Origin: Ectothiorhodospiraceae bacterium
Lineage (GTDB): Bacteria; Pseudomonadota; Gammaproteobacteria; HK1
DNA: 64,000 nucleotides
Assembly: GCA_024234875.1 (NCBI GenBank)
Contig: JACKNM010000006.1
Span: 186,001 to 250,000 of the forward strand
Direction: 5' to 3'
Shown: piece after piece, positions 39,567 to 48,054 of the stretch
Numbering within the stretch: position 1 is the stretch's first letter
Layout: each line of letters opens with the position of its first letter
Translations under genes and position numbers: made by a program
Notes under the pieces: model-generated
What the model saw: only the letters and a program-made list of their open reading frames with translations
The model's database searches: none
Told to the model about the DNA's origin: nothing

Positions 39567-40568
39567 TCAGCCACCCAGCCGGATCCGCGGGTCGATCGCC
39601 GCGATCAGCAAGTCGGTGAAGAAGTTGAGGATCACGATCAACGACGTGATCACGAGCAGGATGCCGGCGGCGGTGTTCTGGTCGGCGTCGAGATAGGCGT
39701 TGAGCAGCTCCTGCCCGAGCTCGCCGAGCACCAGGATCAGCGCGACGACCGGCAGCTCGTTGAAGATGCGGTTGAGGTCGAATCCGAGCGAGTTGATCAT
39801 CGGTAGCAGGGCCTGGCGCGCCGGGTAGCGCCAGTAGAGCCTGAACCCGTCGAGCCCGCGGGCACGCGCTGCGGTGACGTAGAGCTTGCCGAGCTCGTCG
39901 CCCATCAGCGCACGCATGGTCTGGAGCTGGAACGCGGTCGCCGACCAGCCGAGCACGATGATCGGCACCATGGCATGGATCAGGAAGTCCTGGACCTTGG
40001 CGAGCGACCACGGGGCATTCTTGTACTGCTCGGAGATGAGCCCGGTGACGTCGGCGCCGAATACGGTGACGTTCACGTAGAGCAGGAGCAGGGCGAGGGC
40101 GAAGCCCGGGATCGCGAGGCCCATGTAGCTGACGATGGAGAGCCCGGCATCGGCCATTCCGCGGCGCCGCGTCGCCACGTACATCCCGACCGGGATGGCG
40201 ACCAGGTACGACAGCAGCAGCGCCGAGACGATCACCGCCATGGTCGAGCCGACCTTGAGCGCGATGATGCGGTTGACGGTGGTCTCGACTCGGAACGCGG
40301 GGCCGAAGTCGAAGCGGGTGACGATGCCCCAGATCCAGTCCGCGTAGCGGACGAGGAAGGGACGGTCGAGGCCGAGCTGGGCGCGGACGTTGTCGATGTC
40401 GGCCTGGGTGACGGTGACACCGGTGCCGTTGAACTTGCGGAACAGCTCCCGCTCCGCGAAGTCGCCCGGCATCAGCTCGATGATGGCGTAGACCATCAGC
40501 GAGACGGCCAGCAAGGTGGCCGCCATCTGCACGAACCGCCAGATCAGATAGCGCGTGAAACCGGACAC
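39567..40568 (-). CDS. peptide-type ABC importer permease (OppB-like)
   Basis: 333 residues. N-terminal FTRYLIWRFVQMAATLLAVS segment, then the periplasmic part (FRKFNGTGVTVTQADIDNVR), and the EAA-type loop in VTAARARGLDGFRLYWRYPAR. Membrane segments follow as in DppB/OppB. GTG start at 40568, 107 bases after the binding-protein gene. It forms the channel with the OppC-like subunit. Confidence 0.92.
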   Translation of the reverse strand: MSGFTRYLIWRFVQMAATLLAVSLMVYAIIELMPGDFAERELFRKFNGTGVTVTQADIDNVRAQLGLDRPFLVRYADWIWGIVTRFDFGPAFRVETTVNRIIALKVGSTMAVIVSALLLSYLVAIPVGMYVATRRRGMADAGLSIVSYMGLAIPGFALALLLLYVNVTVFGADVTGLISEQYKNAPWSLAKVQDFLIHAMVPIIVLGWSATAFQLQTMRALMGDELGKLYVTAARARGLDGFRLYWRYPARQALLPMINSLGFDLNRIFNELPVVALILVLGELGQELLNAYLDADQNTAAGILLVITSLIVILNFFTDLLIAAIDPRIRLGG

Positions 40569-40675
40569 CGGGCTCTATTCGCGAGTTGGGGCGTGGTGGC
40601 GGTTGCATCCGCCACCACGCCGGGATGCCGAGCCGCCGGCACGCGCGAGGCGTACCGGCGGGGTCGGACCAGTGA

Positions 40676-42760
40676 TTACTTCTTGAGGAACCACTGCTGC
40701 GGACGGTATGCGTACGCCCAGTAGTAGTCGTAGGTCTTCAGCGTGTACTTGCGGAAGTTGCCCAGATCGTTTCGGTGGTAGACCGGCTCGGCGGACTCGC
40801 CGACGGTGCCGATGAACCACAGGTTGTCGAGCCACAGCTTCACGATCTGCTGTCCGAGCGCGTTGGAGCGATCGGAGCCGAGCGGGAACTTCTGGTACTC
40901 GGCCGACAGCTTGTCCAGCTCGCCGACCGCCGCCGGTGGCTCGATACCCTGGGTGCCGCCGGTCTGCATCCACTTCAGCCACTCGTGACCGAGGGTGGCG
41001 TTGAAGTAGTCGCCGAACACCGGCAGGAACGGCTGGCGATCGTTGGCCAGCGTGACCGACGGGTAGGTCTTCTGCCAGGTGATGATGTCGAGGTCGTTGG
41101 CCGCCTGAGAGGCACGATACTCGTCCGAGGTCACCTCCTTCAGGCGCACGTCGAGACCGACGTCACCCCAGTACTGAGCCGCCAGCTCGTGGCCGCGGGG
41201 CGGTCCACCCTGGGTGGCGAAGTCGAGGTTGAGGACCAGCTTGGACCCGTCGGGGCGCTCGCGCTTGCCGTCGCCGTCCTTGTCGGCGAGGCCCATCTCG
41301 TCGAGCAGCGCCTTGGCCTGGTCGGGATCGAACTCGGTGAGATAGCGCGACTGCTCGTCGGTGACGTAGGAGACCGTGCTCGGCTCGACGATGGTGTACT
41401 GCATCGGCCGGCCCTGACCGAAGTACACCAGCTCGTTGATCTCCTCGCGGTCGAGCGCCAGCGACATCGCCTTGCGGAAGCGGATGTCGTTGAAGATCTT
41501 GCGCAGGCCCTCGTCCTTGCTGGTCACGTTGACGCCGTAGACCACCATCTGGCCCGAGCTCGGCACCAGGTCGACCGCGTAGCCGCCCTTCTGCTCGTTC
41601 GCCTGCAGTACCGGCAGGCTGGCGATGGAGACCGCCTGCGCCTTGTAGGTGACCTCGCCATTGGAGAGCTTGAGGTTCTGGATCTCTTCCTCCGGCACGT
41701 ACAGCTCCGCGATCTCGTCGATGTAGGGAAGCTGGTGGCCGGCGGTGTCGACCATGTGGAAGTACGGATTGGCGACCAGGCGACGTCCCTCGGTGGTCTC
41801 CTCGACCAGCACGTGGCTCTCGAGCGAGGGTCGCACCGCGCGCCCGATCTTCTGCGCCTTCGCCGGATCCTTGAGCAGCGGGCTGGGGACGTCGGTCCAG
41901 TCGGAGCCGCCGTAGTAGAAGTTCACCGCGTCGACCCAGTTGTCGAAGCCGTCGGCCTTGGCGTTCTTCTCGGCGTCGGGGTTGTAGTCCGGGTGCCAGC
42001 GCTGGAAGAAGTGCTTGGGCTGGAAGGCCTGGGCGTAGTCGACCGCGAACACGTACATCAGACCCGGCTTCGGGGCCGAGAGCTTGATCTTGACCGTGAC
42101 GTCGTCGGCCGCGGTGACCTCGAAGGGCTTGCCGGCGACCGAGAACCGGTCAGGAATCTCCTTGTAGATCGACCGGTTGTTGATGAGGCCGTTGTACCAG
42201 AAGGCGACGTCCTCGGCGGTGAACGGTGCGCCGTCGGACCACTTGTGGCCCTTGCGCAGCTTGATGGTGAGCTCGGTGAAGTCGGCGTTCCACTCCCAGC
42301 TCTTGGCGATGTTCGGCACCAGGGTCTGGAGGTCGTCGTTGAAGCGGGCGAGGTTCACGTGGCGGACCGAGAGCAGGTCCGAGGTGCCGGCCTCGGTCGC
42401 CTTCGACAGGCCGCTCAGCACCCCGCCGTAGCTGCCGATGGAATCGTACGGGGCCACGACCAGCGGCTCGGCCGGCAGGCGCTCGGCCACCCCGGGCAGG
42501 CTCGCCGGATTCCCGGCGATGCGCCCGTTGAGCGCGCCGATCGCCGGGTTGTCCTTGAGAGCCAGCGTGCAGCTCGCCTTGGCCTGGAACTCGGCGAGGT
42601 CGAACTGGTTGGGGAAGGTGCCGCTGATGCCCTTGTTGTCCGCCGCGGTGACCGCGGGGCAGTCGGCGGCCTGGGCGAGGCCGGGCAGTGACAGCGCGCC
42701 GGCAGACAGCAATGCTGCCGCGAGGCGCCGGTTCGTGGTCGAACCCTTTCTACTCTTCAT
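40676..42760 (-). CDS. ABC importer substrate-binding protein, family 5
   Basis: 694 residues, long for the family but normal for the subgroup paired with long-loop OppC permeases. Signal peptide ends near LPGLAQAADC. Family 5 features: GHKWSDGAPFTAEDVAFWYN, FRKAMSLALDREEINELVYF, and a Ca-loop-like DKDGDGKRERPDG. GGAGGA lies eight bases before the ATG at 42760. The ligand is unknown; it heads the operon, so it is made in excess. A frame continuing to 43825 is not real as it lacks a start site and runs into non-coding sequence. Confidence 0.93.
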   Translation of the reverse strand: MKSRKGSTTNRRLAAALLSAGALSLPGLAQAADCPAVTAADNKGISGTFPNQFDLAEFQAKASCTLALKDNPAIGALNGRIAGNPASLPGVAERLPAEPLVVAPYDSIGSYGGVLSGLSKATEAGTSDLLSVRHVNLARFNDDLQTLVPNIAKSWEWNADFTELTIKLRKGHKWSDGAPFTAEDVAFWYNGLINNRSIYKEIPDRFSVAGKPFEVTAADDVTVKIKLSAPKPGLMYVFAVDYAQAFQPKHFFQRWHPDYNPDAEKNAKADGFDNWVDAVNFYYGGSDWTDVPSPLLKDPAKAQKIGRAVRPSLESHVLVEETTEGRRLVANPYFHMVDTAGHQLPYIDEIAELYVPEEEIQNLKLSNGEVTYKAQAVSIASLPVLQANEQKGGYAVDLVPSSGQMVVYGVNVTSKDEGLRKIFNDIRFRKAMSLALDREEINELVYFGQGRPMQYTIVEPSTVSYVTDEQSRYLTEFDPDQAKALLDEMGLADKDGDGKRERPDGSKLVLNLDFATQGGPPRGHELAAQYWGDVGLDVRLKEVTSDEYRASQAANDLDIITWQKTYPSVTLANDRQPFLPVFGDYFNATLGHEWLKWMQTGGTQGIEPPAAVGELDKLSAEYQKFPLGSDRSNALGQQIVKLWLDNLWFIGTVGESAEPVYHRNDLGNFRKYTLKTYDYYWAYAYRPQQWFLKK

Positions 42761-43057
42761 GGGCGAATCCTCCGCGTATTGGCACTCTTGTATTGTTCGT
42801 CGAGTCGTCGGCGGCCGACACCTCCGGGCAGAGCCGAGCCGGGCCGCCTGGCTTCTCGACCGGTGTCCGGGATACCGGCCCGGTGTTACCGCGCCGTGAC
42901 CGGGCTCTCGCTCTCCCCTGGTGCCGGCCGCGGGCAACCACTCGCCCCGGGCGGCGGTATTCTTGTCCTTCCGGCCAGGCGTGTCGAGCCACACGTGGCG
43001 CCCGCGGGCGCACCGTGTCGGGGCGGTCGATTGGACGCGGTCGAGGGGGACGGCGGG
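42761..43057. other. divergent region between the peptide importer operon and greB
   Basis: 297 bases. The stretch TTGTATTGTT near 42788 is the only AT-rich part and may hold the promoter of the leftward operon. No small conserved frame, terminator or clear operator was seen. Confidence 0.4.
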
Positions 43058-43612
43058 TTGGGCACATCGAAGCGCACCGGAGGGCCGAGGGGGACCGGAC
43101 CCTCCCCATACGTCACCGAGGCCGGATACCGCCTGCTCGGCGAGGAGCTCGACGGGCTCTGGGCGCGGCGACGAGACGTGGTCACCCATCTGGCGGCGGC
43201 GGCGGCCGAGGGCGACCGCTCCGAGAACGCCGAGTACATCTACCGCAAGAAGCAGCTGCGCGAGATCGACCGGCGGATTCGTTACCTGCAGCGTCGCCTG
43301 CCGGAGCTCAAGCCGGTTCCGAGCCGGTCCGGCACCAGCGAGCGGGTGTACTTCGGGGCCTGGGTCACGGTGGAGGACGAGGCGGGCGCCACCGCCTGCT
43401 ATCGGATCGTCGGCAGCGACGAGATCGACGCCGCGCGCGAGTGGATCAGCGTCGACAGCCCGATGGCGCGGGCGTTGATGGGGCGTGAGATCGGGGACGA
43501 GGTGCACGTGCGCACCCCCTCCGGGGACGTGGTGCGTTTCGTGCTGGCGGTGGAGTTCGAGGACCGAGGTCCGGTGCCGGGTGGCGACTCCCCGGGGAGA
43601 GCCGTGGAATGA
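43058..43612 (+). CDS. greB: transcription elongation factor GreB
   Basis: 184 residues from a TTG at 43058, chosen because GAGGGGGA lies seven bases upstream; an earlier TTG at 43031 is possible. The N-terminal coiled coil carries the Gre tip motif GDRSENAEYIYRKKQLREID, whose acidic pair directs RNA cleavage in backtracked RNA polymerase. The C-terminal FKBP-like domain runs to the end (MGREIGDEVHVRTPSGD). The N-terminal YVTEAGYRLLGEELDGLW fits GreB rather than GreA. Confidence 0.9.
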   Translation: MGTSKRTGGPRGTGPSPYVTEAGYRLLGEELDGLWARRRDVVTHLAAAAAEGDRSENAEYIYRKKQLREIDRRIRYLQRRLPELKPVPSRSGTSERVYFGAWVTVEDEAGATACYRIVGSDEIDAAREWISVDSPMARALMGREIGDEVHVRTPSGDVVRFVLAVEFEDRGPVPGGDSPGRAVE

Positions 43613-43715
43613 ATGCACCGCGGTGGGTGTTTGCTCCTCGGCGGCGGATGCCTGGTGGCATGCGCCCCCTCGCCCGCGCCGCGAGCATGGCGCGACACTC
43701 GGAGGAGGAATTTCC

Positions 43716-44588
43716 ATGCCACGAACACTCACCACCTGGATCGCCGGCGCGCTGACGGCGGCGCTCGCGCTCGCCCTCGCCGCCGAGGCGGGGGCGCAGA
43801 GCAAGCCCCCGACACGAGCCATCACCCAGATCAGGGGCGATCTCTACCGCTTCCAGAACAACTTCCACTTCTCCGTGTTCCTGGTCACGCCCGAGGGCGT
43901 GATCGCCACCGACCCGATCGACGCCGACGCCGCGACCTGGCTCGAGAACGAGATCCGCGCGCGGTTCGGCCAGGAGATCCGCTACGTCGTCTACTCCCAC
44001 GACCACCGCGACCACATCGCGGGGGGAGAGGTCTGGGAGGACACTGCGGTGGTGGTCGCCCACGAGAACGCCAAGCAGGTGATCGTCGGCGAGAAGCGGC
44101 CCACCGCCGTGCCCGACATCACCTTCACCGACCGCATGACGATCGAGCTCGGCGGCAAGCGCGTCGAGCTCCACTACCCGGGCCGAAGCCATTCCGACAA
44201 CCTCATCGTGATGCACTTCCCCGAGGAGCGCACGGTGTTCACCGTCGACTTCGTCTCGGTCGGGCGGCTTCCGTACCAGAACTTCCCCGATTCCTACATG
44301 CCCGACTGGATCGATGCGATCCGGTTCGTCGAGGGACTCGACTTCGACATCCTGGCACCGGGCCACGGACCGCTCGGCAAGAAGTCCGATGCCGCCGAGC
44401 ACCGCGCCTACATCGAGTCGCTCTACCGGCAGGTGCTGTCGGGGGCACGTGCGGGGAAGACGGTCGAGGAGCTGAAGCAGACCATCGACATGGCCGAGTT
44501 CCGCGGCTGGGGGCAATACGACGCCTGGTTGCCGCTCAACATCGAGGGCATGTATCAGCGGGTGCAGGCGAACCGGCGCGGGAACTGA
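43716..44588 (+). CDS. exported metallo-beta-lactamase-fold hydrolase
   Basis: 290 residues with a signal peptide (MPRTLTTWIAGALTAALALA). The zinc site is complete: SHDHRDHIAG (HxHxDH), His in PGRSHSDNLIV, Asp in FTVDFVSVG, and the C-terminal PGHGPLG. Such proteins may hydrolyse lactones, thioesters or beta-lactams, and quinoprotein-relay and SoxH-like members are also exported. GGAGGAGGAA precedes the ATG at 43716. Alone between greB and a nucleotidyltransferase; no substrate is suggested. Confidence 0.88.
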   Translation: MPRTLTTWIAGALTAALALALAAEAGAQSKPPTRAITQIRGDLYRFQNNFHFSVFLVTPEGVIATDPIDADAATWLENEIRARFGQEIRYVVYSHDHRDHIAGGEVWEDTAVVVAHENAKQVIVGEKRPTAVPDITFTDRMTIELGGKRVELHYPGRSHSDNLIVMHFPEERTVFTVDFVSVGRLPYQNFPDSYMPDWIDAIRFVEGLDFDILAPGHGPLGKKSDAAEHRAYIESLYRQVLSGARAGKTVEELKQTIDMAEFRGWGQYDAWLPLNIEGMYQRVQANRRGN

Positions 44589-44611
44589 CGGCGCCGCCTC
44601 GCCGCGGGACG

Positions 44612-44632
44612 GGCGCCGCCGCGGGCGGCGCC
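44612..44632 (+). terminator. hairpin after the exported hydrolase gene
   Basis: Perfect 9-bp stem GGCGCCGCC / GGCGGCGCC with a 3-base loop, 23 bases after the stop at 44588. No T run follows at once, so its strength is uncertain. Confidence 0.4.
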
Positions 44633-44693
44633 TGTCGCCGAGGGCGCGCCTTCGGTTATCTTCCGTCGCCCCGTCAACGGCGCGGTGTGTCCG

Positions 44694-45686
44694 ATGTCGT
44701 CGCGTTGCGATTGCCCCGAGCCAGAGTACCGGCCGCCGCTCACCCTGGTGATCCTCGCCGCCGGGCAATCGCGCCGCTTCGGCGCGCCGAAGCCGCTGGA
44801 GCCCCTCGGGCCGTCCGGTGAGGCGTTGCCCGAGTACGGCGTGCACGACGCGCTGGCCTGCGGCTTCACCCGCGTCGTGTTCGTGGTCCACCCCGACCTG
44901 CGGGCGGCCTACGAGCGGCGCCACCGCGAGACGCTGGCCGGCGTCGAGGTGCACTACGCCGAGCAGCGGCTCGACTCGATCCCAGGCGGCGGCTCGGTGC
45001 CGCCCGGCCGCACGCGACCGTGGGGAACCGGCCACGCGGTGCTCGCCGCCGCGACCCTGATAGACGGGCCGTTCGCGGTGATGAACGGGGACGACTACTA
45101 CGGTCCGCATCCCTTCGGTGTGCTCGCACGGCATCTTCGCGACACCGCTGGTGCTCGTCCTCCGCGGTTCGCCATCGCCGGCTTCCGACTCGACCAGACG
45201 CTGTCACCGGTCGGCGGCGTCTCGCGCGCGGTCTGTGAGACCGACGCCGACCATCGCCTTCGACGCGTGCGCGAGGTGCTCTCGGTCGAGCGGGCCGGCG
45301 ACCGCATTCGGGGTGAGGTCGCGGCCACCGGTGAGCACGTGACCCTGCCGCCCGATGCCGTGGTCTCGATGAACCTCTGGGGTTTCACCCGCGCGGTGAT
45401 GCCGTTGCTCGGGGCCGCGTTCGGGCGCTTCGTCGCCGGGTCGGCCGCCGATCCCGAGCGCGAGATGCTGATCGGTGACAGCGTGCAGGCGATGGTCGAC
45501 ACCGGGGAGGCGGTGGTCGACGTGCTGCCGGTGGACGGGCGCTGGCTCGGGGTCACCCACCCCGCCGATGCGCCTCGGGTGCGAGCGGCGCTGGCGGCCC
45601 TGGTCGACGAGGGTAAGTACCCGAGCCCGTTGCGGCCGGCCGCTGCCCCGGAGCGGGGCGCCGGCTCCGGCGTCATGTTTTCGTAA
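44694..45686 (+). CDS. NTP-transferase domain (nucleotidyltransferase) protein
   Basis: 330 residues. Nucleotide-binding motif LAAGQSRRFGAPK at 21-33 and the metal-binding Asp in MNGDDYYG. The DDYY form is typical for sugar-1-phosphate nucleotidyltransferase relatives. The start is taken as ATG 44694; a GTG at 44685 is also in frame. No sugar-nucleotide partners are adjacent, so the product is not clear. It might also act on other phosphorylated acceptors such as choline phosphate. Confidence 0.82.
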   Translation: MSSRCDCPEPEYRPPLTLVILAAGQSRRFGAPKPLEPLGPSGEALPEYGVHDALACGFTRVVFVVHPDLRAAYERRHRETLAGVEVHYAEQRLDSIPGGGSVPPGRTRPWGTGHAVLAAATLIDGPFAVMNGDDYYGPHPFGVLARHLRDTAGARPPRFAIAGFRLDQTLSPVGGVSRAVCETDADHRLRRVREVLSVERAGDRIRGEVAATGEHVTLPPDAVVSMNLWGFTRAVMPLLGAAFGRFVAGSAADPEREMLIGDSVQAMVDTGEAVVDVLPVDGRWLGVTHPADAPRVRAALAALVDEGKYPSPLRPAAAPERGAGSGVMFS

Positions 45687-45803
45687 CGACCTGTTAACAT
45701 CTCGCCCGGCCAGCGTTCGTCGCCTCGCTCCGGTTCGCGCTCGCGCACCGGCTCGCAGGGCGCGCGACGCTCGCGTCGCCCACCGTTCAAAGGAGTCATC
45801 GAC

Positions 45804-46799
45804 ATGACGCGTCGCATCTCGTTGCGTGGCGCCGCCCTCGGACTGGCGCTCGCGGTCGCCGCCGCGAGCGGTAACGCGCTCGCCGCCGGGAAGGTGGTTC
45901 TCTACACCGCGCACAATCAATCGATCATCGATGCCCTGGTGCCGCGCTTCGAGGCCGAGACCGGCATCGAGGCGGAGGTGATCAAGGCCGGCTCGGGCGA
46001 CATCATCAACCGCGTGCTGGCGGAGCGGGACAATCCGCGTGGTGACGTCATCTGGAGCATCGGCGGCGAGCAGCTCGAGGCCCAGTCCGGCCTGCTCGAG
46101 CCCTATCGGCCGACCGAGGCCGACAAGATCGACCCGGTGTTCATGGTCGGCACCAACTGGCTGCCGTACACCGCGATCGTCAACGTGTTCGTGGTGAACA
46201 AGGAGAAGCTCGACCCGTCCCAGTATCCGCGGACCTGGAAGGATCTCGGGCGCCCCGACCTCAAGGGCAAGATCTCCTCGGCCCGCGCCGACAAGTCCGG
46301 CTCGTCCTACATGCAGCTCGCCAACGTGCTGACGGTTTACGGCGACGGTGACGACGGCTGGGCGGTGTACAGGCCGATCCTCGGCAACTTCGTGCTCTCC
46401 GGCAGCTCGAGCGCGGTGTCGCGTTTCGTGAACGACGGCGAGGCGCTGGTCGGTGTGACCCTCGAGGACAACGCCTACAAGTACGTCCAGGGTGGTGGTC
46501 CGGTGGAGATCGTCTATCCGGCCGACGGCACGGTGGCGGCGCCCGACGGCATCGCGCTGATCAAGGGAGCACCGAACGCCGACAACGCCAGGCGCTTCAT
46601 CGACTGGGCACTGTCGAAGCCGACCCAGGAGTTCCTGGTGGCCGAGATGGGCCGTCGTCCGGTGCGCTCCGACGTCAAGGCGAGCGGCGACCTGCCGCCG
46701 GTGTCGTCGTTCAAGGTCGTGCGCTACGACTTCGGTTGGGCCGCCAGCAACAAGGGCGCCTTCGTCAAGCGCTGGCAGGAGCTGCTGATGACCCAGTAA
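45804..46799 (+). CDS. iron(III)-type ABC importer substrate-binding protein
   Basis: 331 residues. Signal peptide ends near GNALAA. The mature start GKVVLYTAHNQSIIDALVPR and the GDVIWSIGGEQLEAQSGLLEP block match the FbpA/FutA/AfuA family of ferric-binding proteins. Late block: ADNARRFIDWALSKPTQEFL. AAAGGAG precedes the ATG by 8 bases. No Fur box was found by eye in the 117 bases upstream. Phosphonate or thiamine-type binders share the fold, so iron is likely rather than proven. Confidence 0.87.
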   Translation: MTRRISLRGAALGLALAVAAASGNALAAGKVVLYTAHNQSIIDALVPRFEAETGIEAEVIKAGSGDIINRVLAERDNPRGDVIWSIGGEQLEAQSGLLEPYRPTEADKIDPVFMVGTNWLPYTAIVNVFVVNKEKLDPSQYPRTWKDLGRPDLKGKISSARADKSGSSYMQLANVLTVYGDGDDGWAVYRPILGNFVLSGSSSAVSRFVNDGEALVGVTLEDNAYKYVQGGGPVEIVYPADGTVAAPDGIALIKGAPNADNARRFIDWALSKPTQEFLVAEMGRRPVRSDVKASGDLPPVSSFKVVRYDFGWAASNKGAFVKRWQELLMTQ

Positions 46800-46800
46800 G

Positions 46801-46874
46801 GAAGGTCTGCCATACCGCGGACCTTCGCGCGGTGCAGGGATGCACCGCGATTTGCGATCGCGAAGGCGATCGCA
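46801..46874 (+). other. three consecutive hairpins between importer genes
   Basis: Stem 1: GAAGGTC (46801-46807) with GACCTTC (46820-46826). Stem 2: CGCGGTGCA (46828-46836) with TGCACCGCG (46841-46849), loop GGGA. Stem 3: TGCGATCGC (46853-46861) with GCGATCGCA (46866-46874), loop GAAG, followed by GTTGTTTCC. All stems are perfect. They sit between the binding-protein gene and the ATPase gene, a place where such structures raise the dose of the binding protein. Confidence 0.75.
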
Positions 46875-46965
46875 GTTGTTTCCATGAGGGCCGCCGCGCG
46901 TCCGGGGTGGGTCGCCGCTCCGGATGCGCGCCGGCGTCGCCCTGCGAGCGACAGGAGAGGAGATC

Positions 46966-48054
46966 GTGGCGACGCTGGCGCTACGTGGGCTGCACAAGCG
47001 CTTCACCGGCACGGTGGCGCTCGACGCGATCGACGTCGAGGTCGGCTCGGGTGAGTTCTTCACTCTGCTCGGGCCGAGCGGTTGCGGCAAGACGACACTG
47101 CTGCGCACGGTCGCGGGCTTCGTGCGCCAGGATGCCGGCGAGGTCTGGATCGACGGCGCCTGCGTCGACCCCCTCTCGCCCGACCGTCGCGATACCGCGA
47201 TGGTGTTCCAGGACTACGCGATCTTCCCGCACATGACGGTCGGCGAGAACGTCGGGTTCGGCCTGCGCACGCGGGGCGTCGCTCGCGCCGAGATCGCGCG
47301 GCGGGTGCGCGAGGCGCTGGCCACGGTGCGGCTCTCGGGCTACGAGTCGCGCATGCCGCACGCGTTGTCCGGCGGTCAGCAGCAGCGCGTCGGGCTCGCG
47401 CGCGCGATGGTGGTGCGCCCGAAGGTCCTGCTGATGGACGAGCCGTTGTCCAACCTCGATGCCAAGCTGCGGGTCGAGCTGCGCGAGGACATCCGCGACA
47501 TCCAGCGATCGCTCGGAATCACGACGCTCTACGTGACGCACGACCAGGAGGAGGCGCTGGTGGTCTCGGATCGCATCTGCATCATGCAGGGCGGACGGAT
47601 CGAGCAGGTGGGTGCGGCCTGGGACGTCTACAAGGCACCGGCGACGCGTTTCGTCGCCGGCTTCGTCGGCAGCACGAACTTCATCGAGCACCTGCCACCA
47701 GCCGAGCTCGAGACGGCGGTGCCGGACGGCCAGCCGCTGCTGCGCGCGGTGACCGCGGGCAGCGGCGGCGAGGCGCTGGTCGCCGTTCGACCCGAGGACG
47801 TGCGCTTGCTCCCGGCGCAGGCGCGACCCGCGGACATGGTGGTGGTGCGCGCGGTGTTGGAGAAGGTCACGTTCACCGGTCGCGAGGCCCTGTATCTCGC
47901 GCGCGTCGCCGGCGGGCCCACGCTCACCGTGTCCGAGGCGCGGCCGACGCGTGAGGGGCTGGTCGAGGTCGGGGCGAGCGTGGGCCTCGGGCTACCCCTC
48001 GGCGCGCTGCTCTACTTCGACCGAGCGACGGGCGCGCGGATCGGTCTCGGATGA
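46966..48054 (+). CDS. iron(III)-type ABC importer ATP-binding protein
   Basis: 362 residues. Walker A LLGPSGCGKTTLLRT, signature LSGGQQQRVGLARAM, Walker B LLMDEPLSNLDAK, H-loop TLYVTHDQEEAL. The C-terminal part has a TOBE-type domain (VAVRPEDVRLLPAQ). The GTG at 46966 follows AGGAGAGGAG. The ATGA overlap with the permease gene indicates coupled translation. Confidence 0.93.
   Translation: MATLALRGLHKRFTGTVALDAIDVEVGSGEFFTLLGPSGCGKTTLLRTVAGFVRQDAGEVWIDGACVDPLSPDRRDTAMVFQDYAIFPHMTVGENVGFGLRTRGVARAEIARRVREALATVRLSGYESRMPHALSGGQQQRVGLARAMVVRPKVLLMDEPLSNLDAKLRVELREDIRDIQRSLGITTLYVTHDQEEALVVSDRICIMQGGRIEQVGAAWDVYKAPATRFVAGFVGSTNFIEHLPPAELETAVPDGQPLLRAVTAGSGGEALVAVRPEDVRLLPAQARPADMVVVRAVLEKVTFTGREALYLARVAGGPTLTVSEARPTREGLVEVGASVGLGLPLGALLYFDRATGARIGLG

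Noticed and set aside
40775..42691. 638-residue open frame opposite the family-5 binding-protein gene
   Set aside because: Low-complexity, antisense to a clear gene, no recognisable fold or start signal.
42761..43825. N-terminal extension in frame with the family-5 binding protein
   Set aside because: It passes through the gap and antisense to greB, while a signal peptide and GGAGGA site define the start at 42760.
45687..45803. Fur-type iron box upstream of the iron-type importer
   Set aside because: I looked for a GATAATGATAATCATTATC-like palindrome and found none; only a GTTAAC core is present, which is too short to call.
46853..46874. GCGATCGC octamers resembling the cyanobacterial HIP1 repeat
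   Set aside because: Here they are the two arms of one hairpin, and the gene content is not cyanobacterial.
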